From Heliocidaris erythrogramma (taxonomy: Eukaryota > Echinodermata > Echinoidea > Camarodonta > Echinometridae): a stretch of DNA of 64,000 nucleotides. The notes under the pieces are model-generated. The model worked only from the letters and a program-made list of their open reading frames with translations, was not told the origin of the DNA and searched no databases. The DNA lies in NCBI GenBank assembly GCA_025617745.1, contig CM046857.1, positions 29,358,094 to 29,422,093 on the forward strand. The letters are read 5' to 3'. This document shows, in pieces, positions 22,869 to 35,000 of this stretch (the stretch's first letter is position 1; every line of letters starts with the position of its first letter). Made by a program: the position numbers and the translations under genes.

Positions 22869-23588
22869 GGGGTTCAAAATTTGAAAAAAAAAACTAAAGA
22901 TGTAATTGCTTTGCTCGCTATATCAGTAAGTATCGTATGACTCCTGCTAAATATTACGTCCCCAATATAGGATAAAGTATATTAATAATGATTATTATAA
23001 TGATAAAAATGATTATAATCATGATTTTCATCAAGACACCAGTGCAGCCACCTGCTAGCCATTGCCCCTTTTAACGCTATCGGTACGCCATGTACGTATA
23101 ACCACTGGCGTAGCCACCGCCATCGGGGGCACGTGCCCCCATCCCATCTATAATGGCGAAGATACTAAAAGAAAAGAGAAAATGAGAGTAAAAGATAGGG
23201 AGAGGGGGGAAAAGTTTAACAGAAAGGACCACCTCCCATACCCTCCCCTTAATCGGTGGTCTTGTAAATTGGCATTTCATCTACCATGACTACCCAGAAT
23301 AGTGCCCCCGCCACCCCCATTATACCAGTGACCCTCAGTGTATGGACCCACACTATACGCCTTTGTATAATCATTGTAGTAATGCATTCTCATAATGTTC
23401 ATGCTGATATAGGCTCTTAGTGCACTAGATACTGTCCCTTCTGTCCCTAGAAACCATGTTTGTATGCCACCATGGTAACAGCGTATTCTCATTCAAAAAA
23501 TGCGTCCTTTAGAATGATATCTGTTTATAATGCTTCAACCAAGAAAAATTACTTATTATTCATATCATTGTCTGCCACTTCCTTCCAT
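22869..23588. other. Intergenic or 5' intron of the downstream membrane gene
   Basis: Contains CACTGGCGTAGCCACC and related repeat-like sequence near 23104. If the following gene has a first exon homologous to its paralogue, it was not recognised here or further upstream. Confidence 0.35.
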
Positions 23589-26500
23589 GTTGGTTTCCAA
23601 ACACCACTGAGGAGGTCTCAGATGCGTACCCAGTCCTGGTCACCCAAGCAGGATGGACCTTCCTCGTCTGGGCTATCATCTACATCTGGATGCTGGTCTA
23701 TATTATCATCTATATCCTTACCACGATCTGCCGCAGGAATAAGAACGGACCGGTCTACATGAACCCGCCTGTCATCACGGCCAACCTCCTCGCCGTCTTC
23801 TCGCTCAACCTCGCCTTCAATATCGTCTGGTTGCTCCTATTCAGCAGGAGAGAGTTCGCGTGGTCGTTGGCTGATTCGTGCCTGTTGGCGTTCTCGGCGT
23901 ACGTCTGCCTCTGGCTTAGTCACAGGAATGTGGAGAAGTACCGTGGCGTCATGAAAATTAACCATAAGTAAGAGTTCAATGATAGTGATAATTTTTTGTC
24001 CTATTTACACAGGTTAGCTGCATCAGTATTGATAATCAGATAATGGTCTTCCTGAGGGCCCTGCAATTATTATTACCCAAGCATTACAAGGTACCAATGT
24101 GGGTAAAACATCTTTTCTAAGGATCTAACCCAGGACCTCTTGTATGAGAGTCAAGAGCCTTCACCAATAATAGTACAGTGCCCCCATATATGACCCAGGG
24201 GCGTCGTGCTCAAAATTGCTGTCGGCAAATGCGTCGGCAAAAAAGTAGGGGGTAAAGGGAGAGAAAGAAAAAAGGGAAAGGAGAAAGGAGAAACAAAAAA
24301 GGAAAGAAAAAAGAAAAGGAAATGAAAGGAAAACAAAAACAGAAAGAAAAGAAGGAAATGAAAACGGAAGGAAAGAAAAGGGAGGAAAATCTGGTCATTT
24401 TTTTTGCTCGCTCGCTTCGGTCGCTCGCAAAAACACTGGGAAGTTAATATCCGGGCAAAAGGCGTCCCCCTACGGCAATGGGCTGCAGCCCCCCTCCCCC
24501 GAGGATTTTCAAGTTACAGATATTTTTTGAGCAGCAAAGTGCCGTGCCAGAATATCCACGTATTCATCTTATTCAGCGCTCCTCTGCAAGACATCATATC
24601 TGCACATGGTGTCTCCTCTGTAGCTTATGCCGATGATACCCAGCTCTATATCACCTTTGACCCTGCTGAACGTGCATCTGCCGTCTCTAAAATGGAAGCC
24701 TGTATTCGTGACGTGAAATCTTGGGCTGTCCAAAATAATCTTGCTCTTAATGATTCTAAAACTGAAATAATCTTTTTTAGTTCACGATTTACCACATCAC
24801 TACCTCCTCCCACCTTCCAAATTGGTCACTCTACCATCACCCCATCGCATGTCGCCAAAAACCTAGGAGTATTCATGGACTCTTCTTTAACCATGAGAAA
24901 CCACATCGATCATCTTTGTAAGTCAGCACTCATGGCCATTAGAAAGATCAGTAAAATTCGTCGTTATCTTGATGATGACACTGTATCTCGATTAGTTCAT
25001 GCCCTTGTCACCTCCAGACTTGATTTTTGCAACTCTCTTCTTTTTGGTCTCCCTGGTAAAGATCTTACTAAACTCCAACGTATCCTAAACATAGCTGCCC
25101 GCCTCATCTCACGCGTCCCTCCATCTCACCACATTACACCTATTCTTCAAAATCTTCACTGGTTACCTATTAACATGCGCATCACCTACAAGATTAACCT
25201 CCTCACCTTTAAGTCAATGGCTGGACTCTCTCCTACATATCTATCTGATCTCCTACAACCTTATATCCCATCACGGACCCTACGCTCTTCATCTCAATCC
25301 CTCCTTCAACTTCCACGCCGCATTTCATCTACATCCTATGGACGAAGATCACTTTTACATGCCGCCCCTGCATTATGGAACGACTTACCACTTTATATTC
25401 GTACAGCAAACAATGTGAACACTTTCAAATCCTTGTTAAAAACCTACTTGTTTAATGTTGCCTACGCTTGAATGTACTGTTTTATAAATGTATCACTAAA
25501 ATGTTTATGTTGTGTATTAATTATTCAATATAATACATGTATTTTCTCTTCACTTCTAAAAAAGCGCTTAGAGGCTTTAGCATTTTGCGCTATATAAGTA
25601 TCTATTATTATTATTATTATTATATTTAGGCAGCGAGGTTCCCAGATAATTATGTAACTTTTGTATGTAACTTCGGTACATTTTCTCGACGAAATATTAA
25701 AAAAATTGCTCGCTTGCAAATTTTTAGAAATTGAAAAGTTGATATTCGGGCAAATGACGTCCCCTTCGGGCTGCAGCCCCCTTCCCCGAGGATTTTCAAA
25801 GTTCCGATATTCGGGCAACCACCACTTCATATTCGGGCAGCGAGGAGAAAGAATATCCACATATTTGGGCAGCGAGGTTCCCAGATAATTATATAAGTTC
25901 TGGATGTAACTTCTATTCATTTGCTGGCTCGTAAAAAATTTAAAATTTAAAAGTTGATATTCGGGCAATAAGCGTCAGCCCCCTCCTTGCGATAATGGGC
26001 CTATATGATCAAGATATCTACATCTGTGATGTTCTTTTATTATTATTGGGAGGGGGGGGGGCGATTAGCGTGCACCATTTTTGTCTGAAAATTTGGGTGT
26101 CACACCCTAAAAATTTGTTGGAAAATTTGGGGTGTCCCCCCCCCCCCCCATTCAAAATGTTCTAACCAGACGCCTGCATATACCACATAGCTCCCACCGT
26201 GCCTGTCGCTTAATATATTGGCTTGATATTGAGGTGTATGTTGCCTTGTACAAAATAGCTTATCATGAGTAGATATGTGAAGCATTAATAAAATATTCCA
26301 CTTAAAAGAAATCCTCCCGAAAGATTGTGGGGAGGGGGAGTCCGTACTACAATTCATAAAGTTCAGTTTCTCATGTTAACCTCTAAATAAAAGCAATGAA
26401 CTAGACTTGCATCATCACACCAATTCTTTAATTTTGTTGTACCTTCATAGGGTAGATCTGTGGTGCAATCGAATCCTCCTTCAGAATGGCCTAGCTGTCT

Positions 26501-26829
26501 ACGCGACCTGGACCACCATCGCTACCCTCATCAATTATGCTCACATACCTAGTATAGCCGATGTGAAGAACCTCGCAGCGAGCCTTATATCACTCTCCAT
26601 CCTCACCGTTGAAGTCGTCCTCTACTTCGTCATCGATACCTTCTACTGGGATCGATATCTTCGCTACACCGTCAATCCGACGGTTATCTGGGCACTGTCC
26701 GGAGTCATGGCGGAGAACTGGGATCCGGACAGTACGGCGTCGGTGTTCAACGCTGTTTTACTGGCTTTGGGAGGGGTCTGTTTCGTGATTAAGATTGTTC
26801 TTGTGGTCTTTGTTAGAGAAAGATTCTAA
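23589..26829 (+). CDS. TspO/MBR-like multipass membrane protein, plus-strand paralogue, 5' end missing
   Basis: Two exons are visible, conserved coding 23589-23967 and 26451-26829. They join in frame through a GTAAGA donor and a CATAG acceptor to about 252 residues. The protein matches the minus-strand gene at 32056-36358 throughout: WFPNTTEEVS / WFRSTVANIS, QAGWTFLVWAIIYIW / PAGYTFSIWGLIYLW, NGLAVYATWTT / NGLAIYAAWTT, and a final hydrophobic hairpin. The (A)GW(T)F...W..IY and YATWTTIATLIN segments resemble TspO/MBR translocator proteins. This is an uncharacterised eukaryotic relative with about seven membrane spans, and its ligand is unknown. The paralogue's first exon has no counterpart found here, and where its exon 2 acceptor AG would be the sequence reads AT. 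Unlike the paralogue, the last two exons are fused. A LINE fragment sits in the intron. Confidence 0.75.
24395..25990. repeat. GGGCAGCGAGG-family repeats on both sides of a LINE
   Basis: Units with TATTCGGGCA(A/G), GGCTGCAGCCCCC, CCCCGAGGATTTTCAA and GGCAGCGAGG occur at 24395-24565 and, as about two tandem units, at 25625-25990. The LINE at 24566-25623 interrupts the array. Confidence 0.6.
24566..25623 (+). mobile_element. 5'-truncated CR1/L2-group LINE with (ATT)n tail
   Basis: An open frame from about 24570 to the stop at 25469-25471 encodes the C-terminal half of a reverse transcriptase. It contains APLQDIIS, the catalytic YADDTQLY, LNDSKTEII, NLGVFMDSSLTM and a conserved tail segment with LHWLPI...RI.YKI and PALWNDLP. 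The remainder of the element (endonuclease and RT palm start) is missing, as expected from incomplete reverse transcription. The 3' end has GCGCTATATAAGTATC followed by ATT repeats, typical of this group. The frame is intact, so insertion is fairly recent. It lies in the intron of the plus-strand TspO-like gene. Confidence 0.85.
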
Positions 26830-27640
26830 ACATGCTCTCCCATCGACAAGACGGGCAACAGTCAATAAATACATTCTAGACGAGGAGGATACTAATATGC
26901 CTAACATAACCATGACCAATAAAAAGTTATATGATAATACTGTTAATTAAAATAGGGCCTATATCCCGCATAATCACTTTCTTTAAAATATATACATGTT
27001 TCAAATCTGCTAATCAAAATCCTATACAGCATTTTCATATTGTTTCAACGATTATCGGTTGTCAACTCTAGGACTTTTCCCATTACTGTAAATATCCGGA
27101 AAATAACCCCAGAAAAGAAAGATTCAAACTTGAATATCATCCGTTGATTCGTTTATATACAGAATAATATTTTTTTTTACATAATTATACACTTTTATGT
27201 GAATCATTTGTTGATTTTCAAATGTAAACCCGAACTTTAAAATGTCCCCAAGTTTTGTTGTTTTTTTCTTTCTTTTTTTTTTTTTTTTTGGGGGGGGGTC
27301 GTATTTTATAACTGCAAATTGCTTTGATTATCGAAAATTCAATAAAATTGGCATCTATAGACAATGACATAAAACAGAGTACTAAAATGTATGTAGGCGT
27401 ATATCATGTATATGCATGGGCTTTCGAAGACAGTCCGCCGCTGGTAAGCTAGTGCAAGTGGATGGGTTTGGGACTCCGGGGTTGTTGTTTTTTTTTTTTT
27501 TTTTTTGTTGAATATTTTAGTTATTTTCCTCCATTTAGAAGACTCACTGCTTCTGGAAATGATTCTACTCTTTTGAGCAATATTATTTCTGGGCCTGTAA
27601 AAAGGGGCGCAGGCATGCCCCCGGAAAGGGGGGGGGGGGT
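26830..27640 (+). other. 3' flank of the plus-strand membrane gene
   Basis: AATAAATAC near 26864 is a candidate poly(A) signal. The rest is AT-rich with T and G homopolymers and no gene. Confidence 0.4.
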
Positions 27641-28372
27641 GTAGAGCCCACAAATGTAAAAATCAACCAGAAATGTAAAAATAACCACAAATGTAAAAAC
27701 ATTGCACCCGCAAATGTCAAAATAACCACAAATGTCATAACATGTCAACCACAAATGTAAAAATAACCACAAATGTAATAAAAATCGCCCACAAATGTAA
27801 AAATCTGTTTAACCACAAATGTAAAAACATTTCGCCTACGATTGTAAAAATTTCCATTTTTACCACAAATGTCATAACATGTCGACCGCAAATGTAAAAA
27901 CTCATTGCTTGCATAATGTACCCATGTAAGATAAGTTATTACGAGATGTATGTGTTTGTGCACGTGTATGCGTGTGTGAGAGGTTTTCCTGACCATTAAA
28001 ATCCCTAAAATATTGAAACACCGTTTACTAGTGGTTTCCCTTTAATGATCGGTTTACAGAGACGGGGATCGAGGAGCTGATCATAAACTTCAATGGCAAG
28101 AAAAATTCAGATAATCCATCGATCTCTACATAGAACAGCAACTAATACGATTCTAGTGAGGGCAATTAATGTTGTATCCCCCGAAAGTAGCCAGTCCATA
28201 TCATTATTATTAACAGAATCAGACGTCTAGAGCGAACTCGAACTATTGTAAAAATAGAATTTATTGCCCGCTAATTAACACGCAAAATCCCATTGGCATT
28301 TGCAGCTGCAATGTTTTTACATTTGTGGTAATTTTTACATTTGTGGTTGATTCTTACATTTGTGGGCTCTAC
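27641..28372. mobile_element. Motif-array transposon (CCACAAATGTAAAAA family)
   Basis: Inverted ends GTAGAGCCCACAAATGTAA and TTACATTTGTGGGCTCTAC. The left side (27646-27900) is an array of about twelve spaced copies of ACAAATGT(A/C)A(A/T)AA. The right side has three copies in inverse orientation. The centre is unique and non-coding. Arrayed subterminal motifs suggest multiple transposase binding sites (inference). Confidence 0.7.
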
Positions 28373-30468
28373 AGGGGGTCACCACATTACGTGCTACGCA
28401 ACCGCGTCCACAAAAAGCGTCGAAAAGGGTCTGTTTTCAGCCTGAAGGCGTCGTCGACGTTTTCCTTTATAAAGGAGTTCGGAGGTGCCGACTGGTGGTG
28501 CTGTTTTTTTTTTCCAAGGAACTATAGCAGTGACAGCAATAAGTATTTGTATACCACAATATTCAAGGATGATACATGTCTGTGTTTGTATTGTTTCGCT
28601 TTTTCTTCATGGATTCCATGAATACACTATTGAAAATATCTTTGTCTTCTGTGAACCCGACAGTTCAAGAAACATTTGTATTTTGAATTATTATTGTATT
28701 ATGTATTTACATTCTAAATGTGATTTACCTTGATTATGTTTGTTAATTTGTTATGAATGAATATCAATAAAATCCCTGTGGAGGGAAAAATATTGAGAAA
28801 AAAAAATTTACACGAATACCAAAGCACATCATAGATATGCTTTAGTTTGATATAAATGGATGGTTTCAAGTCAACAGATAATCACATGACTATGGAAAAG
28901 GGAAGCAAGAAAATGCCCCAGCATATATGATTTCTATCCATGCTGTCCTGCAACTATTAACGAATGGATAGGAATGATCTCATTCCAACAAGTCCTTCTT
29001 ATTTTTCTTTTTCGTCTTAATCATATAGGCCTGTCAAACAAAGTGATATCTCAACAAACAAAGATTTCAATTTGTTTTATAAAATGAACACGCCAGAATT
29101 GGCCACAAATTTCAATGTCAATATTGTGGTCGTTCTTCTCCTTTTGCCAAAGTAGGGCAGTGCTGTGTACGTATAATAATTAGGATGATAGAGAAATAAA
29201 CTGAGATAAACAATGATAAGAGAAACTCTCAATTTTTCCCATTTTTAACACTAAAAACACAATTTCTTGTGCATTTTACCCAGGAAATTTTGAAAGATTG
29301 ACCACCGCAACTGAGCGTTAGAGAAGCTCGAATGTTGTACAATGATAAACGATTTTCTTTTCACTTGCTTCTGCAATCGGGAGCAAAATTAACTAAAATC
29401 ATTGAGAAATAGTGGAGAAATTCAGCAAGGCGACCTGAACCTGAGATTTCTTTCAAATGTTGAACTTTCGCAAAAGCTGCTTTATACACTTTATCCTATA
29501 TTTGGGGCTCAATATTTTAGCAGGAGTCGGATGAAACCTTACATGATGAGCAAAGCAACGACAATTACATCTTTATTTTTCAGATTTTGAGAAGCCTTTA
29601 AGCTATTTAAGAACTCTATAATGGGGGCGCAAAAAGAAAATAATTACGCGAGGGAGCAAAGCGACAGAGCTTTGGAAAATCTTCGCATTTCAAACCCTAA
29701 AAAATAGATTTCTAGTGCATTTACCCTGCGGATTTGGGGGTGTATAATCCGCAAGGATTATGATTTTTCTTAATTTAGCCTTTTTTTTTTCTTTCTCTCC
29801 TTTGCGTTTTGCGCCCCTCCAAGTGCCGCCCGTGGTTCGTGCCCCCTTCCTCCCCCGTCATTCATTATCAACTAACAAAGTGCTGTTTCCTTTATTATGT
29901 TATAGCAGATGATAAAGACATAAGCATATAAATTATAATCCATATTAAGAAAAGGTAGAACGTGTTTTATGATTATCAAAATTTAAGTTGCATTGAAGAT
30001 GTGTATTGAGTTAAGGATAAAATACTGTCTGAAACACGCACCATGAGTGGTGGGAGGGCAGGCGTATTTCAGAACGGTTGAATTTAAAGCAATCATTCAG
30101 TGGATGCGTAATATCTGCCATTATTGTGAACTTTAGCTTGAGACGGGGTCAGTTCCGAGCCTATTATTCTCTGTGCAGTCTTCCGGACTCGATCAAATTC
30201 TTCTCTTCTGTTCGTTTGACATAATTACCGAAAGTGCAAATGAGACTAAAAATTACCACACTTTTTTTTCTTCATAATATGTATGAACAACTTTAATCAG
30301 GGTGCTTTACAACGAAATAACCAAGACAAACGGTACAAAAGAACCTCATGACTGGTAGATAAATGTTAAAATGGTAAGAAACTTCTATAGGAAAAACATA
30401 CCCTGATTCGTTTTCTTCTTCAAGAGTGGATTGACAGTTTGTGGAGTTTCCGAAGTTGGATCTGACCA
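28373..30468. other. Intergenic, one dispersed repeat
   Basis: A reverse-oriented copy of the 21655-21895 repeat lies at 29610-29865. The rest is AT-rich without recognisable genes; short frames such as 28325-28621 have no family features. Confidence 0.4.
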
Positions 30469-30660
30469 TGGGCGCAAATCCAGGGGGACCTTTTGTTTGC
30501 TTGTCAGAGAATTTTGGAGGAAAACTAGACCCCAAAAATGGGATAACCTTTCTTTTTTTGTTGTTGTTGTCAGAAACTTTCAGACATTTCGGACAGTTAA
30601 ATCATGTGGTGCCCCCCCCCCCCCCCCCCTCGAACTTCAAAATGGATTTGCGCCACTGGG
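30469..30660. repeat. GGCGGATCC-family dispersed repeat, copy 3 (inverted)
   Basis: Bounded by GGGCGCAAATCCAGGGGG and its approximate inverse TGGATTTGCGCCACTGG. Contains TTTGCTTGTCAGAGAATTTT, the reverse of the CCTGACAAGCAAA block of the other copies, and a poly-C run. Confidence 0.6.
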
Positions 30661-32055
30661 TCTGACAGTTCGAGATGAGTAAAAGAACGGACACAGAGGG
30701 AAATGGGAAGGTTTAGAGAGAGAGAGCGAGTTATGCACAAAGAGAGTACATGCAGTGCGCGAAGATATGAGGGAGAGAGAGAGGGGAAGGGGAGAAAGTG
30801 AAAAGAAGATAAACAAGAGAGAAATAGAGGAGAAAAGAGAAAGGAGAATTGAGAGGGGGTGTTAGAGAGAGGGAGAGAGATAGAGAAAGAGGGGGAATAC
30901 AAATAAGCAACAAAAGAAAGTTGGGTCCTATACATAGGATATATATATGACTACAGATGACATGATGACAGAGAAGATAAGAAAATACAACGGAAAAGAT
31001 ATGTGAAAATAATAATGTAAGCACAGTTTTTCAAAGCATGACGATTTTGATATATAACATAATAAACATTGTACATCTAAGCGTAATAAAAAGACCAATC
31101 TTAGATTGTTTATTAACTTTTATCAAATATGCTCTAGGCCATGACAGGTATACGAATGATTGCATTATAAAAGGTACATATTTAAAAAGAACAGTGTACA
31201 AATCATTTGAGGATGGAAGTGGCCCAGAACAAAAGCAACGTATCTTCCTCTCTTTATAAGACAAAGAATTCAGATATTAGTCAGATATTCTATAAGATAT
31301 TTGTCAATTTTATCAAGTACAAAACATTGCAAAAAGAAAGGGAAATTACAGGCCTTTCTTGACACAAAGTATTTTTCTTAATCTGTCAGGATAAAAAGAT
31401 TGGGAAGATAATAAAAAAAATCAGAGTACTTAATAGTGAGTTTATGCATTATGTCCCTCTCCAAGTCGTTCTGTGATTGTAACATCGTCCTATGGTGTTA
31501 TGATAATTATTATCTAACAAATCGCACGGGTGTCGACCCATATTTTAGGAGGATGGATGAGAAGGGCAGCCTCACCCCCACCCCCCCCCCCCCCTGCACA
31601 CTGATTCGACTCTCCTGACAATTCATGAAAATTGTAATACTTCGGCACAAAGTATGTATCCTTCTTAAATTCATGTACGAGGAAATACTACATCTATGAT
31701 GTCTATTCATCATCAGTCCATAAGAGGACGCTATTTGAATTTTGATGCCACTTGTACAGGCATATTTTTAAAATGCCTTATCGAGAGTAAATATGTTGGA
31801 AAATCAACATGACAATATGCTATCTTGATAATTATCCTTGAATTCTACAGTTTACTAAAAAGTGAAAGCATGGAACTTGGTGAATAAGTCATTTTGCCGA
31901 GTTTCATGGAGTAATGTCTTATACACTATATTTAATAATACTTTGCAAAAGCGGGGGGGGGGGGGGGGGGGAGGGGGGGGGGTAGCGATCTATTATCATA
32001 TTTTAGCTGCAAAGCAGTTGTTTCTCTCTATATACTGTTGATCGACCTCCAATTA
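30661..32055. other. Intergenic, GA-rich tract and homopolymers
   Basis: 30710-30900 is GAGA-rich; poly-C lies near 31580 and a broken poly-G near 31951-31982. No gene recognised. The downstream side of the minus-strand membrane gene is here, without a clear poly(A) signal. Confidence 0.4.
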
Positions 32056-35000
32056 TTAAATCATGTGTTTATACGTAGTAGCGTCGACTTTGAACATCTT
32101 CACCACCAGATAGACGGGGTCCCGGATGATCATGAGCACGGTCTTCGCGACGAAGAAGATGAAACTGAGGGAGACGAGGATGCCGCTGTAGACGAACACA
32201 GGACTATCGGGGTCGTCGCTGTTCGCGACCATGATACCAGCGAGTGCCCAAATAAAGGTCGGATAGACCATAAAGACGTATCGGGTGTAAGCATCGAAGA
32301 CGAAGACCTCGAAGACGAAGTAGACAATGAGGATGACGGCCAGGGTGGTCAGTGAAACGTAGGTGGCGACGTCGCTGTTTGAGGAAGAAGGAATATGAAA
32401 TTGAATTTTGATTGCTGTTATAACTTATGAGAAAGGGAAAGGTACAGCCTGAATAATATTATCTTTCACCTTATGAAATGGTTTTACCATCTCACCCACA
32501 ACCATCAAATATTTGTATGCTATTGCACTATCATTACATCATAAAAGCCTAACCCTTGTGTGGAACATGAAAGATTCGAGATTGTCAAATATTAACTTCT
32601 TTCGTTCATGATTATGTTGTTCATGTCGTTGTTGTTGTTTTTCCTGATGTTGTTTGGTCATTTTGTGTCCCATTGGTTAACAAGTCAAAAATTAAGTCAG
32701 AATTACTGCAAGAAATTTAAATGCGACTTTTCTTGATATCTTGTGTGATCTATACTCTGTATAATAGGGTTCGGTGTAAAAATGCCAGAGTTAAAAATGC
32801 CAGAGGTAAAAATGCCAGTGGTAAAAATGTCACAGGAAAAAATGCCAGAGGAAAAAATGCCAGAGGTAAAAATGCCAGTGGTAAAAATGCCAGAGGTAAA
32901 AATGCCAGAGATAAAAACGCCAGAGGTAAAAATGCCAGTCGTAAAAATGCCAGAGGAAAAAATGCCAGAGGTAAAAATGCCAGAGGAAAAAATGTCAGAG
33001 GTAAAAATGCCAGAGGAAAAAATGCAAGAGGTAAAAAATTCCAGAGGAAAAAATTCCAGAGGTAAAAATGCTAGAGGAAAAGAATTGCTAGAAACAACCC
33101 CCCCCCCCCCCACCCCCATCCCCGGCCTGGATATATCAAGCATGTATTGTTTGCCACTCGCTTTCAGTTGACGACCCTTTTTTTGTTAAACACTTCAATA
33201 ACGATTTTTCACATTTAATTCACTTGAATATATCTGCATCTTGTTTATAACTTAATGTGCATGAGCCCCCCCCCCCCCCCCCCTCTCCCCCGTATTAATG
33301 TTGACGAGGCTATAACGCTAGATGTTTGTGTGACGGCCTGTAAATTTGCTGAAGAAGGGAGAACTGAAAAAGAAAAAAGTGCAGGTACAAGTACAGATAA
33401 CGAAAGGCAAACTAGTCAAGATTATTTGGTACAAGTCAGGGACTGACCCCCACACTTTTTTCAGTAAGGACGTGCAAACGTGCAAAAAATGCAAGTGCAA
33501 AAATGTGGTATCCACGCAGCCCCCCCCCCCCCCCCCCACTAAGCCCCTCCACTTTCCAAGACGTTCCGCGGCGCCTGCAAGTTATTTTACTACAGGTACA
33601 GGTATTGTGTCTTTAAGTTATACAGTTAGTATCATGATGCGGGGGCCTCTCGTTATTCCGAAGGTTCGTATTTCCGAAACACTAATTTCCTATGCCTGGG
33701 GGTTCAAAATTCCGAACATTTGTTACATTATTCCGAAGGTTCATTATTCCGAAGGTTCGTTTATCCAAAGGTTCATAATTCCGAAAAGGTTCATATTTAC
33801 CCACAAAAGGACTGTCCCACATTAGGGTGATGTCATATTGAACAAAAGATCTGGAGTCCAGAGTCCAACGCGGTCAAACCAAATAGTCTAAAAAGTAAAA
33901 TAAGCAGATGTCAGGTCTGCTTCTAGACCTTCTCTACATTTCACTTTGAGTTTTCACCTATATTCTCCTAGTATGCAGCTGGCATATTTTGCCTCTTTAC
34001 TCTTTATTCCTGACATCATCCATCGCGTGTTTACCTCTGGCATTTTTTATGTGGCATTTTTACCTCTGGAATTTTTACCTCTGGCATTTTTTCATCTGGC
34101 ATTTTTATCTCTGGCATTTTTTCCTCTGGCATTTTTACCTCTGGCATTTTTACCTGGCACCGTATAATAGATATAGTTACTATGTAAAGTGGCCGAAAAT
34201 ATATGAGACAAAAATACTTTTACTTGCTCCAGTGATCATGTCTTTCTTTGCAAAATCACTTTCCTGCCATAATCCATCACCAACATAGTACGTACTTTGG
34301 TAATTCTGCAACGTATATCAGAGTGACGGACAGGTTGACGAGTGAGGCTGCAGTAGTCCAGGCGGCGTAGATGGCTAGACCGTTATGCACCAAGACTCGA
34401 TACGCCCATAGATCAGATCTGTGGGAAATTGGTCATGAGAAAATATATTGTTATATTTTAAAGGAGGCAGATCATTATTTTGATAAGGAACCAACACATA
34501 TCAAACATAGTCATTTTTAAGTAAATATCAGAAAATTCTTAGGGCTCCAGCTGACACCATTGTAGTTACGACTTAAAGCATTGGTTTGCTATATATGTAT
34601 AGCCAGTAGCTGTATAAATTCTTTTGAGCACTAATCATGTTGTCAATATTAATAGGCTCTACTCATATAAGATACTACACAAAGTGTTTTAATTCACTAA
34701 TAAAAGATTGGATATCGATGAATGTTTTATAGATATATATGAATATCAATGGGGAATTATGTCACAAATAGTTTGTATAGTCTCATCAAGTATAGCATCT
34801 ATCTGGTTTTATGTAGAAGAAAATGTCAGATTTTAGAGATTCTCTATCAAATTTCTTTGTGGGGATAATTTTCTTTTGAAGTTATTCAGAAGAGGAAAGT
34901 CCACCCTGATATTAAGTTGGTTTTAAAAGAAGCTGAACATTTTACGAAACAGATAATGAAAGTTTGAGCAAAATTCGATAATCAAACACAAATTGGCAAC

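Noticed and set aside
23062-23289. 75-residue frame beginning MPLLTLSVRH
   Set aside because: Lies in repeat-like sequence (GGCGTAGCCACC) with an overlapping antisense frame and no family features.
27339-27996. Minus-strand frames rich in TFVVIFTFVV
   Set aside because: They are translations of the ACAAATGTAAAAA motif array.
32721-33171. Open frames with VKMPE or RGKNA repeats that look like AHNAK-type proteins
   Set aside because: They are read from a 15-bp transposon array that is open in all frames. The motif is mirrored on the other side of the element, and no gene context exists.
33648-33800. Possible CRISPR-like array in the ATTCCGAAGGTTC repeats
   Set aside because: Repeats are short, degenerate and with no regular spacers; the genome is an animal's.
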